The notes under the pieces were generated by a model. That model was not told where the DNA came from. It did no database searches and worked only from the letters and a program-made list of their open reading frames with translations. From Deltaproteobacteria bacterium GWC2_55_46 (lineage in GTDB: Bacteria > Desulfobacterota > GWC2-55-46), in the NCBI GenBank assembly GCA_001595385.3, contig LVEI03000001.1, positions 1,021,501-1,085,500 on the forward strand: 64,000 nt of DNA. The letters are read 5' to 3'. A program made the translations under genes and the position numbers. The stretch's first letter is position 1. Each line of letters opens with the position of its first letter. Of the stretch, positions 17,209-24,777 are shown in pieces.

Positions 17209-18138
17209 TTACCAAAAATATAGTTTTTCCTCATCCACACCGGTATCGAGGTTCCAGTTCCTTATATACTCGGTACAATTGCTTTGTTGATTTTCCTCTA
17301 TGTCTTTGAAAAGCTTATCCCAGGTCTTAACGACCTCATTGACTGCCATTTCGAAGGCATCTATAAAATCACCCCGTCTCCCACCAGGGAAGCTCGTATT
17401 TGTGAGGTATGTGTTTTTTTCGTAGTCTGTTATCGAGCCTGTCATCTTATAAGCGAGATTTGCCTCTTCACCTATATGCCTGAAAATAGGTATGGGGGTT
17501 GAGGCTAATTCTATTTTGGAGAGGAAGCCCTTATGCCAATCGTCTGGATTTATGTACCTGAATTTATCTTTTCCATCAGGATGGCTCATTTCAAGCGTCT
17601 TGGTCCAGAATGAATCTAGCGCTGGATTTATATTCCCGGTATCGTCCTCTGAGCACATCTTAATCAAACGAGTATAGTCAGCATAACTTATCTCGACCTT
17701 TTTAATCTCCTTGAATATGAAACTATCTTGTATCATTTCGCAGTGCCTGTGCTCAGTTGAGTTAAAAATATACGGACCCACTATGGCATTGACTACTGGA
17801 TGTATTACCGTATCAGCAATAAGATGAGTTACATAACCGCAAAGCCACGGCAGGCATACCTTGAACTCTTCTTTATCCTTAAGATTCTGAAGGTTTTTAA
17901 TTCCTTCTATGACGAACCCGCCTGTATTTTCATAATGCATTCTGTCAGCCCAGCTATGGAGTTTTAGAATATTGTTTTTCAGCTCACTCAGATAAGGGTA
18001 ATCCGGCCCTACAGATCCAAGCATGACAAAATGGTTATTCATCAAGAGGTTCGAAAAATATTTATGCTTAGAGGGGAGCCTGTTGAATTTATCCAGTGCC
18101 TTTTCGACAACCATCCAATGCGTAAATGTTCCGGCCAT
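17209..18138 (-). CDS. zinc-dependent phospholipase C-type protein (PF00882-like)
   Basis: This 309-residue protein has the features of the Zn-dependent phospholipase C / S1-P1 nuclease-like fold (PF00882): N-terminal MAGTFTHWMVVEKAL with an early His, LGSVGPDYPYLSEL, LHSWADRMHY, and LCGYVTHLIADTVIHPVVN with the H..AD..HP signature. These His and Asp residues are expected zinc ligands. No signal peptide is present, so it is either cytoplasmic or exported in another way. It leads the pair with the lipoprotein gene. The real substrate is open, since many family members are uncharacterised. Confidence 0.65.
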   Translation of the reverse strand: MAGTFTHWMVVEKALDKFNRLPSKHKYFSNLLMNNHFVMLGSVGPDYPYLSELKNNILKLHSWADRMHYENTGGFVIEGIKNLQNLKDKEEFKVCLPWLCGYVTHLIADTVIHPVVNAIVGPYIFNSTEHRHCEMIQDSFIFKEIKKVEISYADYTRLIKMCSEDDTGNINPALDSFWTKTLEMSHPDGKDKFRYINPDDWHKGFLSKIELASTPIPIFRHIGEEANLAYKMTGSITDYEKNTYLTNTSFPGGRRGDFIDAFEMAVNEVVKTWDKLFKDIEENQQSNCTEYIRNWNLDTGVDEEKLYFW

Positions 18139-18172
18139 TTTTTGCCCCTTTCATTAATTAATACTTCGCCGG

Positions 18173-19225
18173 TTCAATAGCGAAGTGCAACACTTGGGAG
18201 AGCAGGAAGGAAGATGCTATCCTAAGTGGCTATGCCGAAAAGAGAATATGTTCACCTGTCTTTGTCTGAAAGAGACTTAATAACCACCATGCTTGCCGAG
18301 GAGAAGTCCCTCGGGGAAATAGCCAAGGCCCTCGGAAGAAGCAAGAGCACTGTCTCACGGGAACTTCGCCGCAATGCAACGCCTGCGTATCGGCTCTACA
18401 TGTCCCACAGGGCACACGGCAGAGCCGAAGAGAGAAAGAAACAGGCCAATACGCATCAGAGGCTCAAGAACGAGAGCATCGAGGCCTATGTGCGCTCCAT
18501 GCTCAAGGATGGCTGGTCGCCGGAGCTAATAGCTGGGAGAATCGAGATCGACCAGCCGGGGCTCTCAATAAGCCACGAGGCCATTTACCAGTACATCTAC
18601 CATCCTGACACAAAAGACCGTCAGGAGCTTATACGGTGCCTCAGGAGGGCACACCGCAAGCGAAGGAACAAAGGCATCGGCAGAAAAGAGCGTAAGACCA
18701 AGATACCCAACCGCGTTCCCATAGACCAGCGGCCTCAAGCCGTTGAAAGTCGCATCCAGTTCGGCCACTGGGAAGGCGACAGCCTGGTCTCCAGAAAGAG
18801 CCTTGCAGCCCTCAACTCCTTGGTGGAGCGCAAGAGCAGGTATCTTATGCTTACCAAGCTCGACGCCAAGACAGCGGAGGCCACCTATAATGCCGTTGTG
18901 GAGAGACTCGGAGACCTACCGTCAAAGGCCAGACGGACCATGACCTTCGATAACGGCACCGAGAATTCAAGGCATGAGGCCATTACATCGGCAATAGGCA
19001 TCAAGTGCTACTTCGCGCGCCCCTACGCCTCATGGCAGCGCGGCACAAACGAACATGTAAACGGCCTCATCAGGTGGTACTTGCCCAAGGGCACCGACTT
19101 CAGTAAGATAACGGACGACCAGATCGCCAGAATCGAGTTCTTAATCAACAACAGACCCAGAAAATGCCTGGGCTTCAAAAAACCAATCGAAGTAGCTGCT
19201 CCCTTCGTTGCACTTCGAGGTTGAA
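18173..19225 (+). mobile_element. IS30-family insertion sequence, apparently complete
   Basis: One transposase frame is bounded by imperfect terminal inverted repeats of about 19 bp: TTCAATAGCGAAGTGCAAC at 18173-18191, and at 19207-19225 a sequence whose complement reads TTCAACCTCGAAGTGCAAC. No convincing target duplication is visible. The element is GC-richer than the island around it, like the host genes. Confidence 0.8.
18226..19224 (+). CDS. IS30 family transposase
   Basis: This protein of about 330 residues has an N-terminal helix-turn-helix (LGEIAKALGRSKSTVSREL) followed by an IS30-type DDE domain. Visible catalytic regions are FGHWEGDSLV, TFDNGTENSRHEA and ASWQRGTNEHVNGLIRWYLP, with the DDE residues in the expected order. 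The frame can start at GTG 18226 or ATG 18232; the latter gives MPKREYVHLSL, a more usual IS30 start. Its stop codon lies inside the right inverted repeat. No frameshift is seen, so the enzyme is probably active. Confidence 0.92.
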   Translation: MAMPKREYVHLSLSERDLITTMLAEEKSLGEIAKALGRSKSTVSRELRRNATPAYRLYMSHRAHGRAEERKKQANTHQRLKNESIEAYVRSMLKDGWSPELIAGRIEIDQPGLSISHEAIYQYIYHPDTKDRQELIRCLRRAHRKRRNKGIGRKERKTKIPNRVPIDQRPQAVESRIQFGHWEGDSLVSRKSLAALNSLVERKSRYLMLTKLDAKTAEATYNAVVERLGDLPSKARRTMTFDNGTENSRHEAITSAIGIKCYFARPYASWQRGTNEHVNGLIRWYLPKGTDFSKITDDQIARIEFLINNRPRKCLGFKKPIEVAAPFVALRG

Positions 19226-19232
19226 TTCGGGT

Positions 19233-20089
19233 ATGCTTGAAAATATGCTCCGCAGTTATTTGATGAACTCGCCTATCAAGATTGGCAAGAGTTTCATTTA
19301 TAATTCTATCTGCAAAAAAATCGAATCAGAAGAAAAAGTCATTACGACAAAAGATGGTTTTAAACTGCTCTTAAATCCGAATGACCCTTGCCAAAAATAC
19401 ATCTTCTGGTATAGCAGATATAATGAGAATGATGAAGTGCAGCTCGCAAAAAGCCTGCTTAATGAAAACGATTGTTTTATTGACGTAGGTGCGCACATAG
19501 GATACTTCAGCCTTACTGCTGCGCACAAGGTTGGATATGGAGGGAAGGTTTTTTCATTTGAACCAAATCCGTACACATACAAACTGCTAGAAAGAAATGT
19601 TCAAGTTAATAGTTATAATAATATCGAACTTCACAAAGAGGCTGTCGCTGACTCACAAGGAGCCACATTTTTCTATTTTAAGGAAGCCACAGCTGATTAT
19701 GGCGCAAGCCTTCACAGAACAGATAAGCATAATTCAGTCCATGAAGTAAAAAAAACGACTCTGGACTCATTTTGCGCTGAACGAAATATATCACCTGCGT
19801 TTATAAAGATTGATGCTGAACGTGCTGACAATGAGGTGATTTTAGGTGCAAAAGGACTATTGTCAGCAAAGAGTACCCCCCCCCCGCACTTTTAACTGAG
19901 ACCTTGGAATCAACTTCAGAAGGTTTCAACCTGCTTACAGCAATTGGCTACGAAAGATTTTGCCTGCTTAAGCACAAATGGAAATACTCCCCTATAGGTT
20001 CAACACATACTTCTAACAATACCCTTTGGATAAGGAAAGATTCTCTTGAGTTCTATATAAAGAGAATTAAGCAATTAATACGAGAATGA
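19233..20089 (+). pseudogene. FkbM-family methyltransferase, frameshifted at a 10-C tract
   Basis: The frame from ATG 19233 encodes an FkbM-type SAM methyltransferase: FIDVGAHIGYFSLTAA, VFSFEPNPYTYKLLERN, TTLDSFC and FIKIDAERADNEVILGAKG. It stops at 19895, just after a run of ten C residues at 19876-19885. The next frame continues the family's C-terminus (ALLTETLESTSEGF to 20089). A run of 8 or 11 C would give one frame of about 286 codons. It is therefore either a phase-variable gene in the off state, a recent pseudogene or a sequencing error. The IS30 copy ends 8 bp upstream and may have removed its promoter. FkbM enzymes methylate glycans and related substrates. Confidence 0.75.
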
Positions 20090-20103
20090 GCCCAGTGTCG
20101 TAG

Positions 20104-20120
20104 GGTGCGCTCGGCGCACC
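20104..20120. repeat. short perfect palindromic hairpin at the right island edge
   Basis: GGTGCGC-TCG-GCGCACC forms a 7-bp stem with a 3-nt loop directly after the FkbM remnant. A related partial copy (GGTGCGCTCTGCGCG) lies near 20240. This type of short GC-rich palindrome is often a dispersed chromosomal repeat. The rest of 20090-20365 carries nothing else I can name. Confidence 0.4.
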
Positions 20121-20365
20121 ATGATTTTAGGGTCTGTGCTTTATTCAGCAATATACAAGGGTGGGCACCGGTTGTCGATGCCACAACTCAAGATCATACC
20201 CGCCCCACCGCCTCATACCCCTCGACCTCAAACCTTACAGGTGCGCTCTGCGCGACATTTTCCATAAATCCCTCCCCGCCATTTTTCTCTGGTAAATCGC
20301 CCTATTCTTTATTAAAATCAAAGGGATTACTCCGTTACAGAAAACTCAGGGCAGAAGACTCAACC

Positions 20366-21460
20366 ATGTCTCGTAAGAAGGCCGTGGTCGCCATGAGCGG
20401 GGGGGTCGACTCATCCACAGCCCTTGCTCTCCTTGTGGAGCAGGGCTATGAATGCGTCGGCGTCTCGATGCAGCTCTGGGACTACTCCAAAAAAGAGGAC
20501 GGTAGCGGCGCGACCCCAGGGAGCTGCTGCACCCTTGACGACATCCACGACGCGAGGCGCGTTGCAGAGAGCCTCGGCGCGCCCTTCTACGTCGTAAACG
20601 TCGAAGAGGCCTTCTCAAAAGAGGTCGTCGACTACTTCATCTCATCATATACAAGCGGCTCCACCCCAAACCCCTGCATTAAATGCAACCAGATACTAAA
20701 GTTCGAGGTCTTGCTCAATAAGGCCCTCGGCCTTGAGGCAGACTATCTCGCCACAGGCCACTACGCCCGGATAGAGCGGGGCCCCTGGGGCTTCTCCCTT
20801 AAAAAGGGGGCTGACCAGGATAAAGACCAGAGCTACTTCCTCTTTACAATGACCCAGCGGCAGCTTGAAAGGGTGCTCTTCCCTGTCGGGTCGCTCACCA
20901 AGGCAGAGGTGCGCGAGCGCGCCCGTAAGCTCGGCCTCAAGACCTCCGAGAAGGCCGAAAGCCAGGAGATATGCTTCGTTGAAGAGCCGAGCTACGCCCA
21001 GTTCCTATCGGAGCGCGTAGCGAGCGCCCCAGGAGATATCATTGACACGACGGGAAAGGTGTTAGGGGCGCACAAGGGGCTTTTCAATTACACCATCGGA
21101 CAGAGAAAGGGCCTGAGCCTCTCAGGCGGCCCCTTTTATGTCCTCGATATCGACGTGCCCTCTAACAAGGTCGTTGTCGGCCCCATGGACATGCTCTACT
21201 CAAAAGGCCTTGTCGCCAGAGAGGTCAACTGGATAAACCCTGAGTCAAAAGAAAAGGCCGGAAGCGGCCTTACCGGTGTCGAGGCGAAGATACGTTACCG
21301 CCATGCCGGGGCAAAATGCGCCGTTACCTCAAGAAATGACGGCTCGATAGAGGTCATCTTCGAAGAGCCTCAGAAGGCTGTAACCCCGGGGCAGGCGGTC
21401 GTGATATACAGGGGAGACGAGGTGCTCTGCGGCGGCTGGATAGAGGGGGCGATAAAGTGA
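20366..21460 (+). CDS. mnmA: tRNA-specific 2-thiouridylase MnmA
   Basis: MnmA transfers sulfur to U34 of tRNA-Lys, -Glu and -Gln. The protein has the PP-loop SGGVDSS at 11-17, the NPCIKCN and QEICFVE catalytic cysteine regions, and DQSYFLF and GQRKGL family blocks. I choose ATG 20366 (364 residues), which gives the usual family length. A longer open frame to 20105 would add 87 unconserved residues spanning the island junction. It is the first gene of a plus-strand cluster and its stop overlaps the mtaB start by 4 bp. It appears to be the first host gene after the island. Confidence 0.95.
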   Translation: MSRKKAVVAMSGGVDSSTALALLVEQGYECVGVSMQLWDYSKKEDGSGATPGSCCTLDDIHDARRVAESLGAPFYVVNVEEAFSKEVVDYFISSYTSGSTPNPCIKCNQILKFEVLLNKALGLEADYLATGHYARIERGPWGFSLKKGADQDKDQSYFLFTMTQRQLERVLFPVGSLTKAEVRERARKLGLKTSEKAESQEICFVEEPSYAQFLSERVASAPGDIIDTTGKVLGAHKGLFNYTIGQRKGLSLSGGPFYVLDIDVPSNKVVVGPMDMLYSKGLVAREVNWINPESKEKAGSGLTGVEAKIRYRHAGAKCAVTSRNDGSIEVIFEEPQKAVTPGQAVVIYRGDEVLCGGWIEGAIK

Positions 21461-22782
21461 GCGGGATGACGGTAGCGATATCGACGCTCGGCTGCAAGTC
21501 CAACCAGTACGACTCGTCAGCGCTTGAGGAGGCGTTGAGGCGGGCGTCGTTGCGCGTCGTCCCTTTTCCCGGACCTGCCGACGCCTACATAATAAACACC
21601 TGCACTGTCACGGGCAAGACAGACCATGAGTCCCGCCAGACTATAAGGAAGGCGCGGAGATCTAACCCGGACGCTGTCGTCATAGTGACCGGCTGTTACG
21701 CGCAGGTTTCCCCGGGCGAGGTCAGCTCCATAGAAGGTGTCGATTACGTCGTCGGGAACCCTGAGAAGGCAAAGATAGTCGAGTACCTCTTGAACGGGCG
21801 GCAGTCCTCCACCGTAGAGGAGCTGGGCTCATGGCAGGAGGGCACCCCGTGGACCCTGCGGGCCAGCTCTTCGTCGGGGCGCACCAGGGCAAACCTCAAG
21901 ATACAGGAGGGCTGCAACAGGGCCTGCTCGTACTGCATAATACCGAGGGCAAGGGGCCTTTCCAAGAGCCTGCCGCTTGAGAAGGTCGAGACCGAGTTCG
22001 ACACGCTCGTGGAGGCGGGATACAGGGAGATAATATTAACCGGCATACACCTTGGCGCGTGGGGCATGGATCTCGGGGAAGGCATCGACATAACGTCCGT
22101 ACTCGAGCTGATAGAAAAGAAGGGCTATCCATGCAGGTTCAGGATAAGCTCGCTCGACCCTGACGAGGTCACGGAAAAGCTCATGGATATCCTCAAAAGC
22201 TCCAAACATATATGCAACCACCTGCACCTCACCTTGCAAAGCGGTGACGATTCCATAATAAAACGGATGAAGCGGCCATACACCAGGAGGCTCTTCGCCG
22301 ATAAAGTCATGGACCTCTTTGACGCGGTCGAAGGGATATCCATCGGGGTCGACGTCATCGCCGGTTTTCCGGGAGAAGGGGAGAAAGAATTCGAGAATAC
22401 CTTCTCGCTCCTGTCAGGGCTACCCGTATCGTACCTCCACATATTCCCGTTTTCAAAGAGGCACGGCACAGCAGCAGCCCAGGACCCGGACCAGGTAGAC
22501 CAGCGCGCCATAAAGGCACGGTGCGAGAGGCTCCATGAGCTTGACGAAGCCAAAAGAAGCGCCTTCCATTCCCGTTTCATCGGAAGTACGGCGAGCGTGC
22601 TCGTCGAAGGCGTCCGCGACAGGTCCGGCCTCCTCAAGGGAAGGGCGCGAAACTACATACAGGTCTTCCTCGAAGGCGCGGACCATCTAAAGTTTCAAAT
22701 GGTAGACGCAAGCCTTGAATCCCTGACAAAGGGAGGCATGGCAGGCAAGGCAGCACCCTCAAACGACGGAGGTATGGCTTGA
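21457..22782 (+). CDS. mtaB: tRNA t6A37 methylthiotransferase MtaB
   Basis: This 441-residue protein has the methylthiotransferase layout: an N-terminal UPF0004 domain with STLGCKSNQYDS and NTCTVTGK cysteines, a radical SAM core with CNRACSYCIIPRARG (CxxxCxxC), and a TRAM-type C-terminus. The LGCKxNQ(Y/F)(D/E) start and RARG signature favour MtaB (2-methylthio-t6A formation at A37) over MiaB. It starts at GTG 21457 within the mnmA stop; ATG 21466 is an alternative. A preceding AGAGGGGGC stretch serves as ribosome-binding site. It sits with another tRNA-modification gene, which supports the call. Confidence 0.9.
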   Translation: MSGMTVAISTLGCKSNQYDSSALEEALRRASLRVVPFPGPADAYIINTCTVTGKTDHESRQTIRKARRSNPDAVVIVTGCYAQVSPGEVSSIEGVDYVVGNPEKAKIVEYLLNGRQSSTVEELGSWQEGTPWTLRASSSSGRTRANLKIQEGCNRACSYCIIPRARGLSKSLPLEKVETEFDTLVEAGYREIILTGIHLGAWGMDLGEGIDITSVLELIEKKGYPCRFRISSLDPDEVTEKLMDILKSSKHICNHLHLTLQSGDDSIIKRMKRPYTRRLFADKVMDLFDAVEGISIGVDVIAGFPGEGEKEFENTFSLLSGLPVSYLHIFPFSKRHGTAAAQDPDQVDQRAIKARCERLHELDEAKRSAFHSRFIGSTASVLVEGVRDRSGLLKGRARNYIQVFLEGADHLKFQMVDASLESLTKGGMAGKAAPSNDGGMA

Positions 22783-23531
22783 AAGACGAATATTCGCTCG
22801 ACGGTTTTTTAAAGACCCTGCCCTTCAATACGACCGACCAGGCTTTGATGAAAAAGGTCTTTGTCCACAGGTCGTTCCTTAACGAAAAGGAGGGGACCGG
22901 GCTTAAGTCAAACGAGCGGCTCGAGTTCCTTGGCGACGCCATCCTCTCGAACATCATAAGCCACATGCTCTTCAGGAAGTTCCCGGATATTCACGAAGGC
23001 GAGCTCACCAGGATGAGGGCAAAGCTGGTGAACAGGCTCTCTCTGGCGGGCCTTGCGCGCGAGGTACAGCTCGGTAAATATCTGCTCCTCGGCAAGGGAG
23101 AGCGCTTGAGCGGCGGGGTTGAGAACCCGACCCTCCTCGCCGGAGTCTTCGAGGCCTTCATAGCCGCCATATACTTTCAGCAGGGCTTCCATAAGACCTT
23201 CGAGTACATCGAGAAGCTCTTCACCCCTCTCATCGAGGACGCCCTCGACGGGCCGGGCCATTTTGATTTCAAGCCCAGGCTCCAGGAGCTTTCGCAAAAG
23301 ATATTCAAGGAGGCCCCGGTCTATTCCCTCTTGAGCGAAAAAGGGCCGCCACACAGGAAGATATTCGAGGTGGAGGTATCAGTTACCGGGGTAGTCCTCG
23401 GCTCAGGGTCGGCCCAGAGAAAGAAGGATGCCGAGCAGGCGGCGGCAGGCGAGGCCTTAAGGAACATGACAGAGCGCTTCGCCGAATTTTTCCCCGGCCA
23501 CATGCCGGAAAACGGCCTTCATGGCGCATAA
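22779..23531 (+). CDS. rnc: ribonuclease III
   Basis: RNase III cleaves double-stranded RNA in rRNA and mRNA processing. The 250-residue protein has the signature ERLEFLGDAIL (about 46-56) with the catalytic Glu/Asp residues, a second acidic region near VFEAFIAAIY, and a C-terminal dsRNA-binding domain ending in GSGSAQRKKDAEQAAAGEAL. The start is an unusual TTG at 22779, overlapping the mtaB stop by 4 bp, with a clear GGAGG upstream. It overlaps the next radical SAM gene by 11 bp. Confidence 0.95.
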   Translation: MKDEYSLDGFLKTLPFNTTDQALMKKVFVHRSFLNEKEGTGLKSNERLEFLGDAILSNIISHMLFRKFPDIHEGELTRMRAKLVNRLSLAGLAREVQLGKYLLLGKGERLSGGVENPTLLAGVFEAFIAAIYFQQGFHKTFEYIEKLFTPLIEDALDGPGHFDFKPRLQELSQKIFKEAPVYSLLSEKGPPHRKIFEVEVSVTGVVLGSGSAQRKKDAEQAAAGEALRNMTERFAEFFPGHMPENGLHGA

Positions 23532-24327
23532 GCGTCTCATAATCCCGATCTTCATCCCCTTTGGCGGCTGCCCCCACCAGTGCGTCTTCTGCGACCAGAA
23601 AGGGATCTCTGGCGGGAAGAGGCTGCCGGAGCCCCGTGAGGTCGTCGATACGATAGAGCTTTACCTTTCAACCTGGAAGGGGAAAGGGGCGAGGGAGGCC
23701 GCATTTTACGGCGGTAGTTTCACGGGCCTGCCCGAATCATCCCAGAGGGAGTACCTCGAAGCCGCCTGCCCGTTCGTAAAAGACGGGCGGCTGGACTCAC
23801 TCAGGGTCTCGACCAGGCCGGATTATATCGACAGGAATATATCCTCTTTTCTTAAAAGCCACAGTGTAGCGACGGTAGAGCTTGGCGCGCAGTCGATGGA
23901 CGCTCAGATATTGAGGCTCTCTGGCAGGGGGCACAGCCCTGAGGCCACCGCGTCGGCTGTCGGGACGCTAAGGGATGGGGGGCTCAAGGTCGGCCTCCAG
24001 TTCATGCCAGGGCTTCCGGGAGATACGCGCGAGAGCATACTCGATACCACCAGGAAGATAATCGCCCTCTCCCCGGACTTCGTAAGGGTCTACCCTTCGA
24101 TTATTTTAAAGGATACGGCGATGCACAGGATGTACCTTGGCGGCCAATACATCCCATGGGGGCTGGAAGAGATGGTCGAGGTCTGCGTTGAGGTAAAAAG
24201 GCTCCTTGATGAGGCGGGGATACCTGTAATAAGAATGGGGCTTCAGCCCACAAAGGAGCTTGAATCATCGATTATAGCCGGCCCATACCACCCGTCTTTC
24301 AGGCAGCTCGTAGAGGCCGCCTCCTGA
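23521..24327 (+). CDS. radical SAM protein, Elp3-like short form
   Basis: This 268-residue radical SAM enzyme has the cluster motif CPHQCVFC (CxxxCxxC) near residue 17, followed by AAFYGGSFTGL, TRPDYID, VELGAQSMD and QFMPGLPGD. The order matches the Elp3-like radical SAM core (elongator-type family), but the acetyltransferase domain of true Elp3 is absent. It is shorter than many bacterial relatives at the C-terminus. The gene overlaps rnc by 11 bp and belongs to the RNA-modification cluster. A role in tRNA modification or a biosynthetic step is possible; the substrate is unknown. Confidence 0.8.
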   Translation: MAHKRLIIPIFIPFGGCPHQCVFCDQKGISGGKRLPEPREVVDTIELYLSTWKGKGAREAAFYGGSFTGLPESSQREYLEAACPFVKDGRLDSLRVSTRPDYIDRNISSFLKSHSVATVELGAQSMDAQILRLSGRGHSPEATASAVGTLRDGGLKVGLQFMPGLPGDTRESILDTTRKIIALSPDFVRVYPSIILKDTAMHRMYLGGQYIPWGLEEMVEVCVEVKRLLDEAGIPVIRMGLQPTKELESSIIAGPYHPSFRQLVEAAS

Positions 24328-24422
24328 CCGTCCGGCTCGCTTGCCAAAGCTCGAAAGAGAAGCTATCATTATATATGCCTGCCTTTAAAGGCGAGGCGAT
24401 TTCTTCCTCAGGGAGAAAACCG

Positions 24423-24731
24423 ATGAAAAGGACCGTCTCAGCGCTCATTGCAGCCCTTATGCTATCCATTGCGGTCTTCCCTGCACAGGCGGCCGGTGTC
24501 CAGGAGGACGAGCCTACATCATCGGCCATCGTCTTCGATATCCTCCTCGTGAGGCCTCTTGGCATAGTCGCGACGGCCCTTGGAGCCGCGGTCTTCGTGG
24601 TAGGCCTCCCCTTCACCATACCGACACGGAGCGTCGGGCTCGCGGCCGACAAGCTCGTTGCCGACCCCGTGAGGTTCACCTTCAAAAGGCCTGTCGGCGA
24701 CCTGGACGACTTTGGCGACTACAGAAACTGA
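24423..24731 (+). CDS. small exported/membrane protein, conserved hypothetical
   Basis: This 102-residue protein starts at ATG 24423 after CAGGGAGAAAACCG. It has a signal peptide (MKRTVSALIAALMLSIAVFPAQAAG) and a second hydrophobic segment after RPLGIVATALGAAVFVVGLPF. The pattern RPLG...GAA.FV.GLPF is one I associate with small conserved hypothetical proteins of Gram-negative bacteria, with no assigned function. The short C-terminus is charged. It follows the radical SAM gene by about 95 bp and is convergent with uvrA. Confidence 0.65.
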   Translation: MKRTVSALIAALMLSIAVFPAQAAGVQEDEPTSSAIVFDILLVRPLGIVATALGAAVFVVGLPFTIPTRSVGLAADKLVADPVRFTFKRPVGDLDDFGDYRN

Positions 24732-24777
24732 CAAGCCTTCCTCGCCGCCAGGAGCTTAAGCCCCGCCCCCCCTCTTC

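Noticed and set aside
18150-19240. Target-site duplication around the IS30 copy
   Set aside because: Flanks share only a loose TTCG-like similarity, not a convincing direct repeat.
20105-20365. N-terminal extension of MnmA by 87 codons
   Set aside because: The extension is unconserved, crosses the island junction, and the family length starts at ATG 20366.
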